A DNA stretch of 64,000 nucleotides from Arthrobacter sp. Soil736. GTDB taxonomy: Bacteria; Actinomycetota; Actinomycetes; Actinomycetales; Micrococcaceae. The notes beneath the pieces are model-generated. The model made no database searches, had not been told where the DNA came from, and was given only the letters and a program-made list of their open reading frames with translations. The stretch covers positions 70,494 through 134,493 of the forward strand of contig NZ_LMSB01000056.1 in the NCBI RefSeq assembly GCF_001428005.1. The letters run 5' to 3'. A program made the position numbers and the translations under genes. Shown piece by piece: positions 56,001 through 64,000 of the stretch (its first letter is position 1; every line of letters begins with the position of its first letter).

Positions 56001-56561
56001 TCAGGTTGGCACGCCGGCGCGCCACTCCTCGGCGAGCATGGCGTAGATCAGCTCCGTGGACCACGCTCCCTTGTAGCGCCAGTTCTCCACGAGCGTGGCC
56101 TCAAGCCGCATCCCCAGCCGTTCGCAGATCCTGGCCGAACCGGTGTTGAGCGCGTCCAGCTTGGCATCGATCCGGTGGAAGCCCAGTTCGCCGAAGCCGA
56201 GGTCCAGCAACGCCCGGGCGGCCTCGGTGGCGTACCCCTTGCCGCGGGCCTCCGGCGCCATGATCCAGCCGATCTCGGCCTGCCCCTCGCCGGGCAGCCA
56301 CTTGAGCACCACCTCACCGAGCAGCCCGGGACGGTCCTTGGCTTCAACGGCCAGGCAGATCCAGTCGCCCTCCTTCTCGAAGGCGAAATTGGCGTACCGG
56401 CCCACGGTTTCCATGGACTGCGTGTAGGTCCTGGCCTCCCGCAGCAGGAAGCGCGCCGTTTCCGGAAGCGACTGGTAGGCATGGAACGCGGCCAGGTCCG
56501 AGGCGTCGAACCGGCGCAGCCGCAGCCGCTCGGTGTGGATTGGCAGGCGGATGTCGGGCAT
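56001..56561 (-). CDS. GNAT acetyltransferase, RimJ/RimL type
   Basis: A 186-residue acetyltransferase: IHTERLRLRRFDASDLAAFHAYQ, GEVVLKWLPGEGQAEIGWIMAPEARGKGYATEAARALLDLGFGELGFHRIDAKLDALNTGSARICERLGMRLEATLVENWRYKGAWSTELIYAML. This is the Acetyltransf_3 pattern for protein N-terminal or small-amine acetylation; target unknown. ATG 56561 gives the conserved start. Convergent to the GGDEF-EAL gene with only a short space. Confidence 0.88.
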   Translation of the reverse strand: MPDIRLPIHTERLRLRRFDASDLAAFHAYQSLPETARFLLREARTYTQSMETVGRYANFAFEKEGDWICLAVEAKDRPGLLGEVVLKWLPGEGQAEIGWIMAPEARGKGYATEAARALLDLGFGELGFHRIDAKLDALNTGSARICERLGMRLEATLVENWRYKGAWSTELIYAMLAEEWRAGVPT

Positions 56562-56596
56562 GGTTCGAGGGTACGCCGCCGCCGGCCCGCCGATCA

Positions 56597-56640
56597 CCAA
56601 AAATGGCCGCCCGACGCCCCCGCCAGGCGGCCATTTTTGG
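56597..56640. terminator. Terminator-like palindrome, family copy B
   Basis: CCAAAAATGGCCGCC (56597-56611) pairs fully with GGCGGCCATTTTTGG (56626-56640). Same core as the element at 49245-49296. Here it lies between the starts of the GNAT gene and the end of ackA, so it would end the ackA transcript (T-run on the minus strand). Confidence 0.78.
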
Positions 56641-56696
56641 CGATTCGGTGCGGGCAAGGGTTGCGGGGCCAGGGTTCGGGGCGCGTTTGGGGCAGG

Positions 56697-57851
56697 CTAA
56701 CCCCCGACGACGGCGGCCGTTGCCTCCGCGATGGCGCGCTCCTCGTCCGTGGGGACCACGAGCACCGGAATGGCGGACGACGCGGCGGAAATCACCCGGG
56801 GTTCCTTGGACCGCTCGCTGTTGAGGCCGGCGTCGAGCTCGATGCCCAGCGCACCCAGCTTCTCCCCCACCAGCGCACGGAACTGGTGCGAGTTCTCGCC
56901 GATCCCCGCCGTGAACACCAAGGCCTTCGCCCCGCCCACGGCCACGTGGTAGCCGCCGATGTACTTGGCCAGCCGGTAGGACGCGACGGCGAGCGCCACG
57001 GCCGCGCGGGAATCGCCGGCTTCGGAGGCCTCCACCACCGAGCGCATGTCGTTGTTGCCGGCCAGGCCCTTGAGCCCGGATTCGCGGTTCAGCATGGTGT
57101 CCAGGTCCTCCGCGTTCCACCCGACGCGGGCCAGGAACACGAGGATGGACGGGTCGAGATCGCCGGAGCGGGTGCCCATGACCAGGCCCTCCAGCGGCGT
57201 GAAGCCCATGGATGTGTCCACGGACTTGCCGCCCCGGATCGCCGTGACCGAGGCGCCGTTCCCCAGGTGGGCGATCACGCCGTCGAACTCCTCTGCCGGG
57301 ATGTCCAGCAGCGCAGCGGCTTTGTGCGTGACGTATTCGTGCGAAGTGCCGTGGAAGCCGTAGCGGCGGATCCCGTGGTTGGTGTAGAGCTCGTCCGGCA
57401 CGGCGTAGCGCCAGGCATGCTCGGGCAGGGTGCGGTGGAAGGCGGTGTCGAACACGGCAACCTGCGGCATGTCCGGCCATTTCTTGGCGATGGCCCGGAT
57501 GCCCAGCACGTTGGCGGGGTTGTGGAGCGGGGCCAGCGGGTTGAGCCGCTCGATGGCGCGGGTGATCTCGTTGTCGATCAGCACGGGCTCGCCGAACCGC
57601 TCGCCGCCGTGGACCACGCGGTGCCCCACGGCGTCCATCTCCCGGTCACCCAGCACCTCGTGGATCGCGGCGTCCACCTGCTCGAGCGCCTCGGCGTGGT
57701 CCGCCGGGCCCACCACTTCGCCGTCGCCCTGGCCTCCGTTGGACATGCCGATCCTCTCGATCAGCCCCTCCGTAAGGATGCTGCCGGCCGCGACGTCGCG
57801 CACCTGGTACTTGAGCGAGGACGAGCCGGAGTTGATGACGAGCACGAGCAT
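56697..57851 (-). CDS. ackA: Acetate kinase
   Basis: A 384-residue ASKHA-fold kinase: VLVINSGSSSLKYQV at the start, GHRVVHGGERF, FDTAFHRTLPE, RRYGFHGTSHEYV, IAHLGNGASVTAI, GKSVDTSMGFTPLEGLVMGTRSGDLDP and FTAGIGENS. It interconverts acetyl phosphate plus ADP with acetate plus ATP in the cytosol. It follows pta by eight bases in one operon, so the two form the acetate overflow/uptake pathway. Confidence 0.97.
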   Translation of the reverse strand: MLVLVINSGSSSLKYQVRDVAAGSILTEGLIERIGMSNGGQGDGEVVGPADHAEALEQVDAAIHEVLGDREMDAVGHRVVHGGERFGEPVLIDNEITRAIERLNPLAPLHNPANVLGIRAIAKKWPDMPQVAVFDTAFHRTLPEHAWRYAVPDELYTNHGIRRYGFHGTSHEYVTHKAAALLDIPAEEFDGVIAHLGNGASVTAIRGGKSVDTSMGFTPLEGLVMGTRSGDLDPSILVFLARVGWNAEDLDTMLNRESGLKGLAGNNDMRSVVEASEAGDSRAAVALAVASYRLAKYIGGYHVAVGGAKALVFTAGIGENSHQFRALVGEKLGALGIELDAGLNSERSKEPRVISAASSAIPVLVVPTDEERAIAEATAAVVGG

Positions 57852-57859
57852 GGGGCCTC

Positions 57860-60013
57860 CTAAGCCTTGGCTTCTGCGGACGGGACGGTTGCTGCTGCTG
57901 CGGGTTCCGGCTTGGTGGCCTGCGGCGCCGCCGCCTGGGCCGCCGTGGCCTGGGCCTGGACGGCGGTGATGGCCACCGTGTTCACAATGTCCTCCACCGT
58001 GCAGCCGCGGGACAGATCGTTGACCGGCTTGCGGAGCCCCTGCAGGACGGGCCCGACGGCGACTGCCCCGGAGGTCTGCTGCACCGCCTTGTAGGTGTTG
58101 TTGCCGGTGTTCAGGTCCGGAAAGATGAACACGGTGGCCTGGCCGGCGACGGACGAGCCGGGCATCTTGGACGCGGCGATCGCGGCGTCCACGGCGGCGT
58201 CGTACTGGATGGGGCCCTCCACGGGCAGCTCCGGCCGGCGGTTCTTCACCAGATCGGTGGCCAGCCGCACCTTCTCCACTGCCTCGCCCGAGCCGGAGCC
58301 GCCGCTGGAGTAGGACAGCATGGCCACCCGGGATTCCACGCCGAACTGGGCCGCGGTTTCCGCTGAGGCGAGCGCGATGTCCGCCAGCTGTTCCTCATTC
58401 GGGTCCGGGTTCACGGCGCAGTCGCCGTAGACCAGCACGCGGTCCGGCATGAGCATGAAGAACACCGAAGATACGATCTTCACGCCCTCGCGGGTCTTCA
58501 CGAACTCCAGTGCCGGGCGGATGGTGTGGGCCGTGGTGTGCGCGGCTCCGGACACCATGCCGTCCACCACGCCCAGCTGGACCATCATCGTGCCGAAGTA
58601 GCTGCCGTCCAGCATGACTTCCAGCGCCCGGGCCAGGTCCAGTCCCTTGTGTGCCCGCAGCTCCGCGTACTTCTCGGCGAACTCCTGGCGCAGCTCCGAG
58701 GTGGCAGGATCCACGATGTTGATGCCGGAAAGGTCGATGCCCCGGCTGGCCGCGAGCTCCCTGACGTCGGTTTCGCGGCCCAGCAGCGTGAGGTCACAGA
58801 CGTCGCGGCGGTACAGGATCTCGGCGGCCCGGAGGATCCGCACGTCCGTGCCCTCCGGCAGCACGATGTGGCGGCGCTGGGACCGGGCCCGCTCGATGAG
58901 GTCGTGCAGGAACCGCAGCGGCGTCATGCGCTCCGCCCGGGGCAGGTGCAGGCGTTCGAGGACCTCGGCCTCGTCCACGCGCCGCGACCACAGGCCCAGC
59001 GCGGATGCCACCTTCCGGCGGTGCCCGCTCCAGATCTCGCTGCGGACCTCGGAAACCCGGCGGGCCGTGGTGTAAGTGTCGTCCGTCGTGTCAAACACCG
59101 GGAACGGGGCGGACGCCAGCAGCGGGTAAATGTTGGCATCCGGGGCCAGACCGCCGGTGAGGATCAGCGCCGACGGCACGGGGAACTCCGGCGAGAACGA
59201 CGACGCCAGGCACGCCACCATCACGTCAGCCCGGTCGCCCGGGACGATCACCAGGTCGCCGTCGTGGAGCACGTTCAGGAAGTTGCCCACGTTCATGGCC
59301 GCCACTTTGACGTCCCGGACGTCGCGCTCCATGTCCGCGCGGCCGGCAATCTGGCGGATGCCCAGGGCGGCGCCCACTTCGCCGGTGGTGGGCCGCGCAA
59401 TGTCCTCGAGCTCCGGGAAAACATAGACCGGACGGCCGGAGGCTCCGGGCTTCACGGCGGCGGCGATCGCGTCCACATCGTTCGGATCGGCGCGGTTCAC
59501 CATGATGGCCAGCAGCGTGCACTTCTCCGCCGCCAGCTCCTTCCGTGCGACGTCGACGGCGGCGGCCGTCTCGGCGACGCTGCGTCCCTTCGCGCCCACC
59601 ACCGCCACCACGGGGGCGGCCAGGTTGTTGGCGAGGCGGGCGTTGAGGTCGAATTCGACGGCGGCCTCATGGCCGGTGAGGTCAGTGCCCTCCACGATGA
59701 TCACGTCGCAGTGCCGGCCCATCTCGGCGAAGATCTCCACGCAGCGGGCGTCGATGTCCTCGCGCTTGCCCTCTGCGAGCAGGCCGCGGACCTCCGTGAA
59801 GGTCAGCCCGCCGCGGCAGCGCTGGTCCTCGAGGTCGAAGCGGGATTTCATGAGCGCCACCATGGGGTCCGCCCCGGCGTCGTCCCCGTGGACCACTGGT
59901 TTGAAGAAGCCGATCCGGTCCGCATGCCGGTGGAGCGTGTCCGCGAGGCCCAGCGCTATGAGCGACTTGCCCGAACCCGGCGTGGTCGCACTGACATATA
60001 TCCCTTTGGCCAT
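57860..60013 (-). CDS. pta: Phosphate acetyltransferase, long form with N-terminal P-loop/DRTGG domains
   Basis: A 717-residue enzyme. Residues about 1-210 have a dethiobiotin synthetase-like P-loop domain (GIYVSATTPGSGKSLIALGLAD), about 220-340 a DRTGG domain, and the C-terminal 330 residues the acetyltransferase (IVLPEGTDVRILRAAEIL, GMVSGAAHTTAHTIRPALEFVK, SSVFFMLMPDRVLVYGDCAVNPDPNEEQLADIA, MLSYSSGGSGSGEAVEKV, GPIQYDAAVDAAIAASK, FIFPDLNTGNNTYKAVQQ). It makes acetyl phosphate from acetyl-CoA. ATG 60013 with GAGGA six bases before it is the start; the long open frame further upstream is not coding. An Ala/Pro-rich tail ends the protein. Confidence 0.95.
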   Translation of the reverse strand: MAKGIYVSATTPGSGKSLIALGLADTLHRHADRIGFFKPVVHGDDAGADPMVALMKSRFDLEDQRCRGGLTFTEVRGLLAEGKREDIDARCVEIFAEMGRHCDVIIVEGTDLTGHEAAVEFDLNARLANNLAAPVVAVVGAKGRSVAETAAAVDVARKELAAEKCTLLAIMVNRADPNDVDAIAAAVKPGASGRPVYVFPELEDIARPTTGEVGAALGIRQIAGRADMERDVRDVKVAAMNVGNFLNVLHDGDLVIVPGDRADVMVACLASSFSPEFPVPSALILTGGLAPDANIYPLLASAPFPVFDTTDDTYTTARRVSEVRSEIWSGHRRKVASALGLWSRRVDEAEVLERLHLPRAERMTPLRFLHDLIERARSQRRHIVLPEGTDVRILRAAEILYRRDVCDLTLLGRETDVRELAASRGIDLSGINIVDPATSELRQEFAEKYAELRAHKGLDLARALEVMLDGSYFGTMMVQLGVVDGMVSGAAHTTAHTIRPALEFVKTREGVKIVSSVFFMLMPDRVLVYGDCAVNPDPNEEQLADIALASAETAAQFGVESRVAMLSYSSGGSGSGEAVEKVRLATDLVKNRRPELPVEGPIQYDAAVDAAIAASKMPGSSVAGQATVFIFPDLNTGNNTYKAVQQTSGAVAVGPVLQGLRKPVNDLSRGCTVEDIVNTVAITAVQAQATAAQAAAPQATKPEPAAAATVPSAEAKA

Positions 60014-60289
60014 GATCAGTCCTCTGGTTGGAAGGTCCTGCGCGGAGCGTGCTGCGACGTGCACCCGAGGATGTGTTCCTGAGGATGCGCTCATTGGGAA
60101 GTACCCCTTGGCGTCCCGCTCAAGCACCGGAGCCCGCCGCCCCTCCATACTTTCACTTGTTCGCCGACTTTCGGGAGCAGACAATGGTGTTGATTCCCAC
60201 GTCAGCGGCTCAGCGCTCCATCGGGCACGTGGCGGGCCAGCGCCTCGAGACCCATCTCTAACCGGCGATTCCGAACGACGGCACTGCTG

Positions 60290-61273
60290 ATGAACTCTCC
60301 TGGGTCCCCCGCAGCTTCCCCTGCCGCTCCCGCGTTCCGCATCAAACAGCATCCCGTGGCGGCCTTCGTGGTCATCGCCATCACCCTCTCCTGGGCCGCC
60401 CAGATTCTGTCCATCCTGCTGATCGGGAACATCCTGCCGGGGATCCTCGCCGAACTGCTGATCCTGCTGGGAACGGCCGTCCTGGTCACCCGAACGGCCG
60501 CCGGGCGGCCCGCCGTGCGTGAGCTCTTCCGCCGGGCATTCCGCTGGCGCGTGGCGCCGGCCTGGTATGGGGCGGCGCTGCTGGCCCTCCCCGCGCTGAC
60601 CATGCTCATTGCCGCGGCCACCGGAACCTTCCATCCGCCCGCCGACGGCTGGGCGCCGCTGCTGGGCACCTATCTGCTGAACACCGTGGTCATCGGCGCC
60701 CTCCTCGGCAACATCTGGGAGGAACTGGCCTGGACCGGCGTGGTGCAGCACCGTCTCATGGACCGCCACGGACCGGCCGTTGCCGCCTTGCTGACAGCCA
60801 TCCCGTTCGCGCTCATCCACGTGCCCTTTGCCTTCGCGGAACGGGGCTTCGCCGGCACGCTCTTGGCCGACGCGGCAGCCTACTGGGCGGTCCTGTTCCT
60901 GTTTGCCCCGTTCTTCCGTGCCCTCATGGGCGTGGCATACCTGGGAACGGGCTACAGCCTGCTGATCGTGGGGCTGCTCCACGCGTCCTTCAACGCCTCC
61001 GCGGCGACAAAGCTGGCCGTGTTCGACGGCGACTGGCAGCAGATTGCCGCCGTGCTCGTCCTGCTCGGCGTGGTCGCGGCGGCACGCCTCTTCCGCGGAC
61101 ACCGCCGCACCAGGCAAGCGCACCCGGACCAGCGCGAACGAACACTTCAGCACCCCACCGACCCCGAACAGACACAGCAGGACCAGCGCGAACGAACACT
61201 TCAGCACCCCGCCGAGGCGGCCGGGACGAGCCCCGCGGAGGAGGGCGGCCATGGCTCGCCATCTGCCGGCTGA
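60290..61273 (+). CDS. CPBP-family intramembrane metalloprotease, copy 1
   Basis: A 327-residue membrane protein with about eight helices. Catalytic motifs of the CAAX-protease/bacteriocin-processing family: NIWEELAWTGVVQHRL (EE-W), FALIHVPFAF (His) and LLHASFNASA (His-Asn). The C-terminal 60 residues after RRTRQAHP are hydrophilic and contain the octet-like DQRERTLQHP twice. The gene overlaps the next CPBP gene by 23 bases. Substrate unknown; often linked to peptide processing or immunity. A 276-base gap to pta holds the pta promoter but no further gene I can support. Confidence 0.82.
   Translation: MNSPGSPAASPAAPAFRIKQHPVAAFVVIAITLSWAAQILSILLIGNILPGILAELLILLGTAVLVTRTAAGRPAVRELFRRAFRWRVAPAWYGAALLALPALTMLIAAATGTFHPPADGWAPLLGTYLLNTVVIGALLGNIWEELAWTGVVQHRLMDRHGPAVAALLTAIPFALIHVPFAFAERGFAGTLLADAAAYWAVLFLFAPFFRALMGVAYLGTGYSLLIVGLLHASFNASAATKLAVFDGDWQQIAAVLVLLGVVAAARLFRGHRRTRQAHPDQRERTLQHPTDPEQTQQDQRERTLQHPAEAAGTSPAEEGGHGSPSAG
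61126..61210. repeat. 31-base perfect direct repeat inside the first CPBP gene
   Basis: The same 31 bases, starting GGACCAGCGCGAACGAACAC, occur at 61126-61156 and 61180-61210, with a period of 54 bases (18 codons), so the reading frame is kept and DQRERTLQHP is duplicated in the protein tail. Confidence 0.9.
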
Positions 61274-62234
61274 CGGTCACGGCCGCCTGCCGCCGCGCCA
61301 GCCCTCTCGGCAGGCCCGCGGTGCCCGGCGGCGCTGGCCTGTCCCACCTGAGTGGCCGGGCCGGCGCATGTGGCAAAACCGGCGCGCCTGGACAGCCCGG
61401 CAGAGGCTCCTGCTGTTCTTCGGCCTTGCCTTTGCTATTTCGTGGTGGGTGTGGCCGCTGACCCTGCTCAATCCGGACGGCCCTCCGATGGTCCCGTTCG
61501 GACCCGCCCTTTCGGCAGTGGTGGTGGCGTCCTTGGCCGGCGGCAAGAAGGGACTGCTCCGGCTGGTGCGGCAGCTAGAGCGGTGGCGCGTCCCCGTCCG
61601 CTGGTATGTCGCGGCCCTCGCGTTGCCTTGCCTGCTGGTCCTGTCCGCTGCCGCCCTCACGGTTGCCGGCGGCGCCCCAGCCCCGGACCTGGGCCCGAAC
61701 CCGGGCTGGTTCATGCTGATCGGCACGTTCGCCTCAACCCTGGTGATCGTGGGCCTCTTCGAGGAGTTGGGCTGGCGCGGCTACGCCCTGCCACTGATGC
61801 AGCAGAACCACACCGCGCTCGCCGCCGCCCTCCTTCTCGGCGTCGTGTGGGCACTCTGGCACTTGCCGGAGCTCGCGTCGGACCCCACCGGGCAACGGCC
61901 TCCGGTTCCGTTCATGCTGATGGTGATAGCCCAATCCGTGCTTCTGGCCTGGATCTACAACAGCACCAGTTCCACGCAGAGCCCCGGCCGTCCTTCCACG
62001 GAGGGGCACTCCCCCGCGGGCACGGGAAGCGTGCCGCTCTGCATGCTGTTCCATGCGTCCTTCAACACCTCCGGTGCACTACTTTTCCCGGCACTGGCGG
62101 GCCCGCACTACGTCACGCTCTGGTGGACCCTGGCGCTGCTCCACGTACTGGCCGCGCTCATGGCAATTGCCTACGCGGGACCCGTAAGGCTGGCACGCAC
62201 CCTTGACACGAAGGCCTCCGATGGGATTACCTAA
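61251..62234 (+). CDS. CPBP-family intramembrane metalloprotease, copy 2
   Basis: A 327-residue membrane protein with a basic, Pro/Arg-rich cytosolic start of about 45 residues and about eight helices. Motifs: GLFEELGWRGYALPLMQ (EExxxR), VVWALWHLPEL (His) and MLFHASFNTSGAL (His-Asn). ATG 61251 has GGAGGAGGG just upstream, which places it inside the first CPBP gene in another frame; the two are translated in tandem. The EELGWRGY motif is the standard one, whereas copy 1 has EELAWTGV, so the pair may act on different substrates or as a heterodimer. Confidence 0.83.
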   Translation: MARHLPADGHGRLPPRQPSRQARGARRRWPVPPEWPGRRMWQNRRAWTARQRLLLFFGLAFAISWWVWPLTLLNPDGPPMVPFGPALSAVVVASLAGGKKGLLRLVRQLERWRVPVRWYVAALALPCLLVLSAAALTVAGGAPAPDLGPNPGWFMLIGTFASTLVIVGLFEELGWRGYALPLMQQNHTALAAALLLGVVWALWHLPELASDPTGQRPPVPFMLMVIAQSVLLAWIYNSTSSTQSPGRPSTEGHSPAGTGSVPLCMLFHASFNTSGALLFPALAGPHYVTLWWTLALLHVLAALMAIAYAGPVRLARTLDTKASDGIT

Positions 62235-62248
62235 TGAACATTCGGTAA
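62227..62248. promoter_or_regulatory. PaaR-like operator before paaI
   Basis: TTACCTAATG-AA-CATTCGGTAA is a 22-base palindrome with 9 of 10 arm pairs matched, 23 bases before the paaI start. It resembles the sites of the TetR-type phenylacetate repressor PaaR in actinobacteria. Overlaps the last codons of the second CPBP gene. Confidence 0.72.
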
Positions 62249-62270
62249 ATAAAGCTGGAGGCAATGACGC

Positions 62271-62771
62271 GTGGCTGAAACGACAATTCCCGGTGTACCC
62301 CACCAGATCCTGAAGGACGACTATGCCTCCGAATGGATGGGGATCGAGGTCCTCGCTCTCGGCGACGGCCACGCGACCATCCGCATGACCCTGCGGCAGG
62401 AGATGCTCAACGGCTTCGGCATGGCGCACGGCGGAATGATCTTCGCCTTCGCGGACTCCGCCTTCGCCCTCGCCTGCAACCCGGCCACCCCGGACTCGGG
62501 CTCCGGAAACGGGTCCGGCACAAACAGCACCGGCACAAACGGCGCGGACACCATCACCGTTGCATCCGGCGTCGACATCAATTTCCTCAAGCCGGCCTTC
62601 CAGGGCCAGGTGATCACCGCCGTCGCCGACCGCCGTTCCAGCGCCGGCCGCAGCGGCCTGTACGACATCCAGATCTTCGCCGCCGATCCCGGCTCCCAGC
62701 TGCCGGGCGAGCTCATTGCCGAGTTCCGCGGACGCAGTCGCACCATCCCCAAGAGTAGGAACAAATCATGA
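62271..62771 (+). CDS. paaI: Hydroxyphenylacetyl-CoA thioesterase
   Basis: A 166-residue hotdog-fold thioesterase: GIEVLALGDGHATIRMTLRQEMLNGFGMAHGGMIFAFADSAFALACN carries the catalytic HGG and Asp, then VASGVDINFLKPAFQGQVITAVA. It hydrolyses hydroxylated phenylacetyl-CoA that would trap CoA. An insert rich in Gly, Ser, Thr and Asn (about 73-92, GSGNGSGTNSTGTNG) between the two halves is unusual for PaaI. GTG 62271 has GGAGG nine bases upstream. It overlaps paaK by ATGA. Confidence 0.9.
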   Translation: MAETTIPGVPHQILKDDYASEWMGIEVLALGDGHATIRMTLRQEMLNGFGMAHGGMIFAFADSAFALACNPATPDSGSGNGSGTNSTGTNGADTITVASGVDINFLKPAFQGQVITAVADRRSSAGRSGLYDIQIFAADPGSQLPGELIAEFRGRSRTIPKSRNKS

Positions 62772-64000
62772 CCCTCCACGCCACTGAACCCAACGCCGCT
62801 TCCTCGACGGCCGCGGCAACAACAACCGACGCCGTGCTGGACCCCGAGGAAACCATGTCCCGGGACGAGCTCGAGGCGCTCCAGCTCAGCCGCCTGCAGC
62901 ACACCTTGGCCTATGCCTACGACCGCGTGCCGCTGTACAAGCGCAAGTTCGACGACGCCGGCATCCACCCCTCGGACCTGCGCGAACTGTCAGACCTGGG
63001 CAGCTTCCCGTTCACCACCAAGGAAGACCTGCGCCAGGAATACCCGTTCGGCATGTTCGCTGTGCCGCAGAGCGAAGTGGCCCGGATCCACGCCAGCTCG
63101 GGCACCACCGGCAGGCCCACCGTCGTCGGCTACACCAAGCAGGACCTCGCCGACTGGGCCAAGCTCGTGGCGCGCTGCCTCCGCGCCTCCGGCGTCCGCC
63201 CCGGCATGAAGGTCCACAACGCCTACGGCTACGGCCTCTTCACCGGCGGACTGGGTGCCCACGCCGGTGCCGAAGCACTGGGCTGCACCGTGATCCCCAT
63301 GTCCGGCGGCCAGACGGAGCGCCAGATCCAGATGATCCAGGACTTCGAGCCGGACGTCATCTTGTCCACCCCCACATACCTGCTCACCATCGCCGACGCC
63401 ATGGCCCACATGGGCATCGACCCCACATCCACGTCGCTGAAGTACGCGGTACTCGGTGCCGAACCGTGGACGCAGGAAATGCGCCACGAGCTTGAAGTCA
63501 CCATGAACATCAAGGCCTGCGACATCTACGGCCTCTCCGAGGTGATGGGCCCGGGCGTTGCCGGCGAATGCGTGGAAACACAGGACGGCAGCCACATCTG
63601 GGAAGACCACTTCCGCCCCGAAATCATCGATCCCTTCAACCCCGCGCCGGGCAAGGAAAATGTCCTGGCCGACGGCGAGCACGGCGAACTCGTCTTCACC
63701 TCGCTCACCAAGGAAGCCCTGCCGATCATCCGGTACCGCACCAAGGACCTCACACGGCTGCTCCCCGGCACCGCCCGCCCGGCCCACCGCCGGATGGGCC
63801 GCATCACCGGCCGCAGCGACGACATGATCATCCTCCGGGGCGTGAACCTCTTCCCGTCCCAGATCGAGGAAATCGCCCTGCGCATCCCCGAGCTCAGCCC
63901 GCACTTCCAGCTGGTGCTCACGCGGCCCGAAGGCCAGCGCATGGACCAGCTGACCGTGAAGATTGAGCGCCGCGACAACGTCACCGAAGGGCAAAGCACG
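62768..64000 (+). CDS. paaK: Phenylacetate-CoA ligase (right end cut by window)
   Basis: ATG 62768 overlaps the paaI stop (ATGA) and the frame stays open through 411 codons to the window edge. It is an adenylate-forming ligase: RIHASSGTTGRPTVVGYTK (P-loop), NAYGYGLFTGGLGAHAGAEALG, DIYGLSEVMGPGVAGEC, FTSLTKEALPIIRYRTKDLT, RMGRITGRSDDMIILRGVNLFPSQIEE. It activates phenylacetate with ATP and CoA, the first step of aerobic phenylacetate breakdown. An N-terminal Ala/Thr extension of about 25 residues is present. The final part of the C-terminal lid domain lies outside. Confidence 0.95.
   Translation, partial: MTLHATEPNAASSTAAATTTDAVLDPEETMSRDELEALQLSRLQHTLAYAYDRVPLYKRKFDDAGIHPSDLRELSDLGSFPFTTKEDLRQEYPFGMFAVPQSEVARIHASSGTTGRPTVVGYTKQDLADWAKLVARCLRASGVRPGMKVHNAYGYGLFTGGLGAHAGAEALGCTVIPMSGGQTERQIQMIQDFEPDVILSTPTYLLTIADAMAHMGIDPTSTSLKYAVLGAEPWTQEMRHELEVTMNIKACDIYGLSEVMGPGVAGECVETQDGSHIWEDHFRPEIIDPFNPAPGKENVLADGEHGELVFTSLTKEALPIIRYRTKDLTRLLPGTARPAHRRMGRITGRSDDMIILRGVNLFPSQIEEIALRIPELSPHFQLVLTRPEGQRMDQLTVKIERRDNVTEGQST

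Noticed and set aside
55971..57863. 630-codon plus-strand open frame
   Set aside because: It is antisense to ackA, whose motifs are complete; the frame has no recognisable domain.
58526..60082. 518-codon plus-strand open frame
   Set aside because: Antisense shadow of pta in GC-rich DNA.
61126..61210. Possible CRISPR-like repeat
   Set aside because: Only two copies, in frame within a coding sequence, with no spacer series and no cas genes.
60014..61252. Continuous minus-strand open frame that would extend Pta to 1130 residues
   Set aside because: The P-loop domain start and ribosome site place the Pta start at 60013, and the upstream part is antisense to a CPBP gene with recognisable motifs.

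Overview
The window is high-GC chromosomal DNA from an actinobacterium, most likely a soil member of the Micrococcaceae (Arthrobacter/Pseudarthrobacter type). The signs are mycothiol-type arsenate reductases, GTG/TTG starts behind strong AGGAGG sites, a fused DhaK-DhaL kinase, a long P-loop Pta next to AckA, CmtR- and PaaR-like regulation, and Asp-box and DUF305 copper lipoproteins. The genus is inferred from style and was not checked by search. No rRNA, tRNA, CRISPR array or intact insertion sequence was found.

Layout. 0-4.8 kb: the tail of a DUF2156/lysyl-PG synthetase-type gene, a secreted phosphoesterase, a low-molecular-weight tyrosine phosphatase, a CmtR-like metal sensor with a CDF exporter, and an LCP cell-wall ligase. 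4.8-13 kb: an arsenic island. One minus-strand operon runs from an arsC through a hitherto easily missed 19-residue Cys-Cys peptide gene, a flavoprotein and two more arsC genes to an MFS transporter. A fused ArsR-ArsC gene diverges from an aquaporin gene, followed by arsR, an ArsN-like acetyltransferase, a 3' scrap of an ACR3 arsenite pump gene, and trxB. 13-22.4 kb: a polyol/ketose module (FGGY kinase, SorC regulator, ribose-type ABC transporter, DhaK-DhaL kinase, RpiB-like isomerase, SDR) whose make-up resembles tetritol (threitol/erythritol) degradation. It is followed by another arsC and bracketed by a dispersed palindromic repeat.

22.9-27.2 kb: a secreted two-repeat lectin-like protein, an aromatic-ring monooxygenase and an SDR. 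27.4-34 kb: a copper module with a CsoR-type operator, CopZ, a CopB-type ATPase, a His/Cys-rich membrane protein, a DUF305 lipoprotein, an Asp-box lipoprotein, small membrane proteins and a TetR regulator. 34-46 kb: mixed accessory genes, including a broken NAD(P)HX dehydratase gene, an orphan sugar-binding lipoprotein, an orphan ctaD, and MarR/VOC and SDR/TetR pairs with clear operators.

46.5-56 kb: oligopeptidase B, a methyltransferase and a signalling locus made of two related STAS-like proteins, a histidine kinase, a TPR-like protein, a GGDEF-EAL protein and a 51-residue secreted peptide. 56-64 kb: a GNAT, ackA-pta, two overlapping CPBP membrane proteases, and the start of a phenylacetate (paaI-paaK) operon behind a PaaR-like palindrome; paaK runs off the right edge.

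Most promising for novelty: the CC-rich micropeptide inside the arsenic operon, the replacement of the arsenite pump by an aquaporin with only a 3' remnant left, the dispersed palindromes at module borders, the STAS-like/TPR/GGDEF-EAL locus with its small secreted peptide, and a structured intergenic transcript candidate near 38.7 kb.
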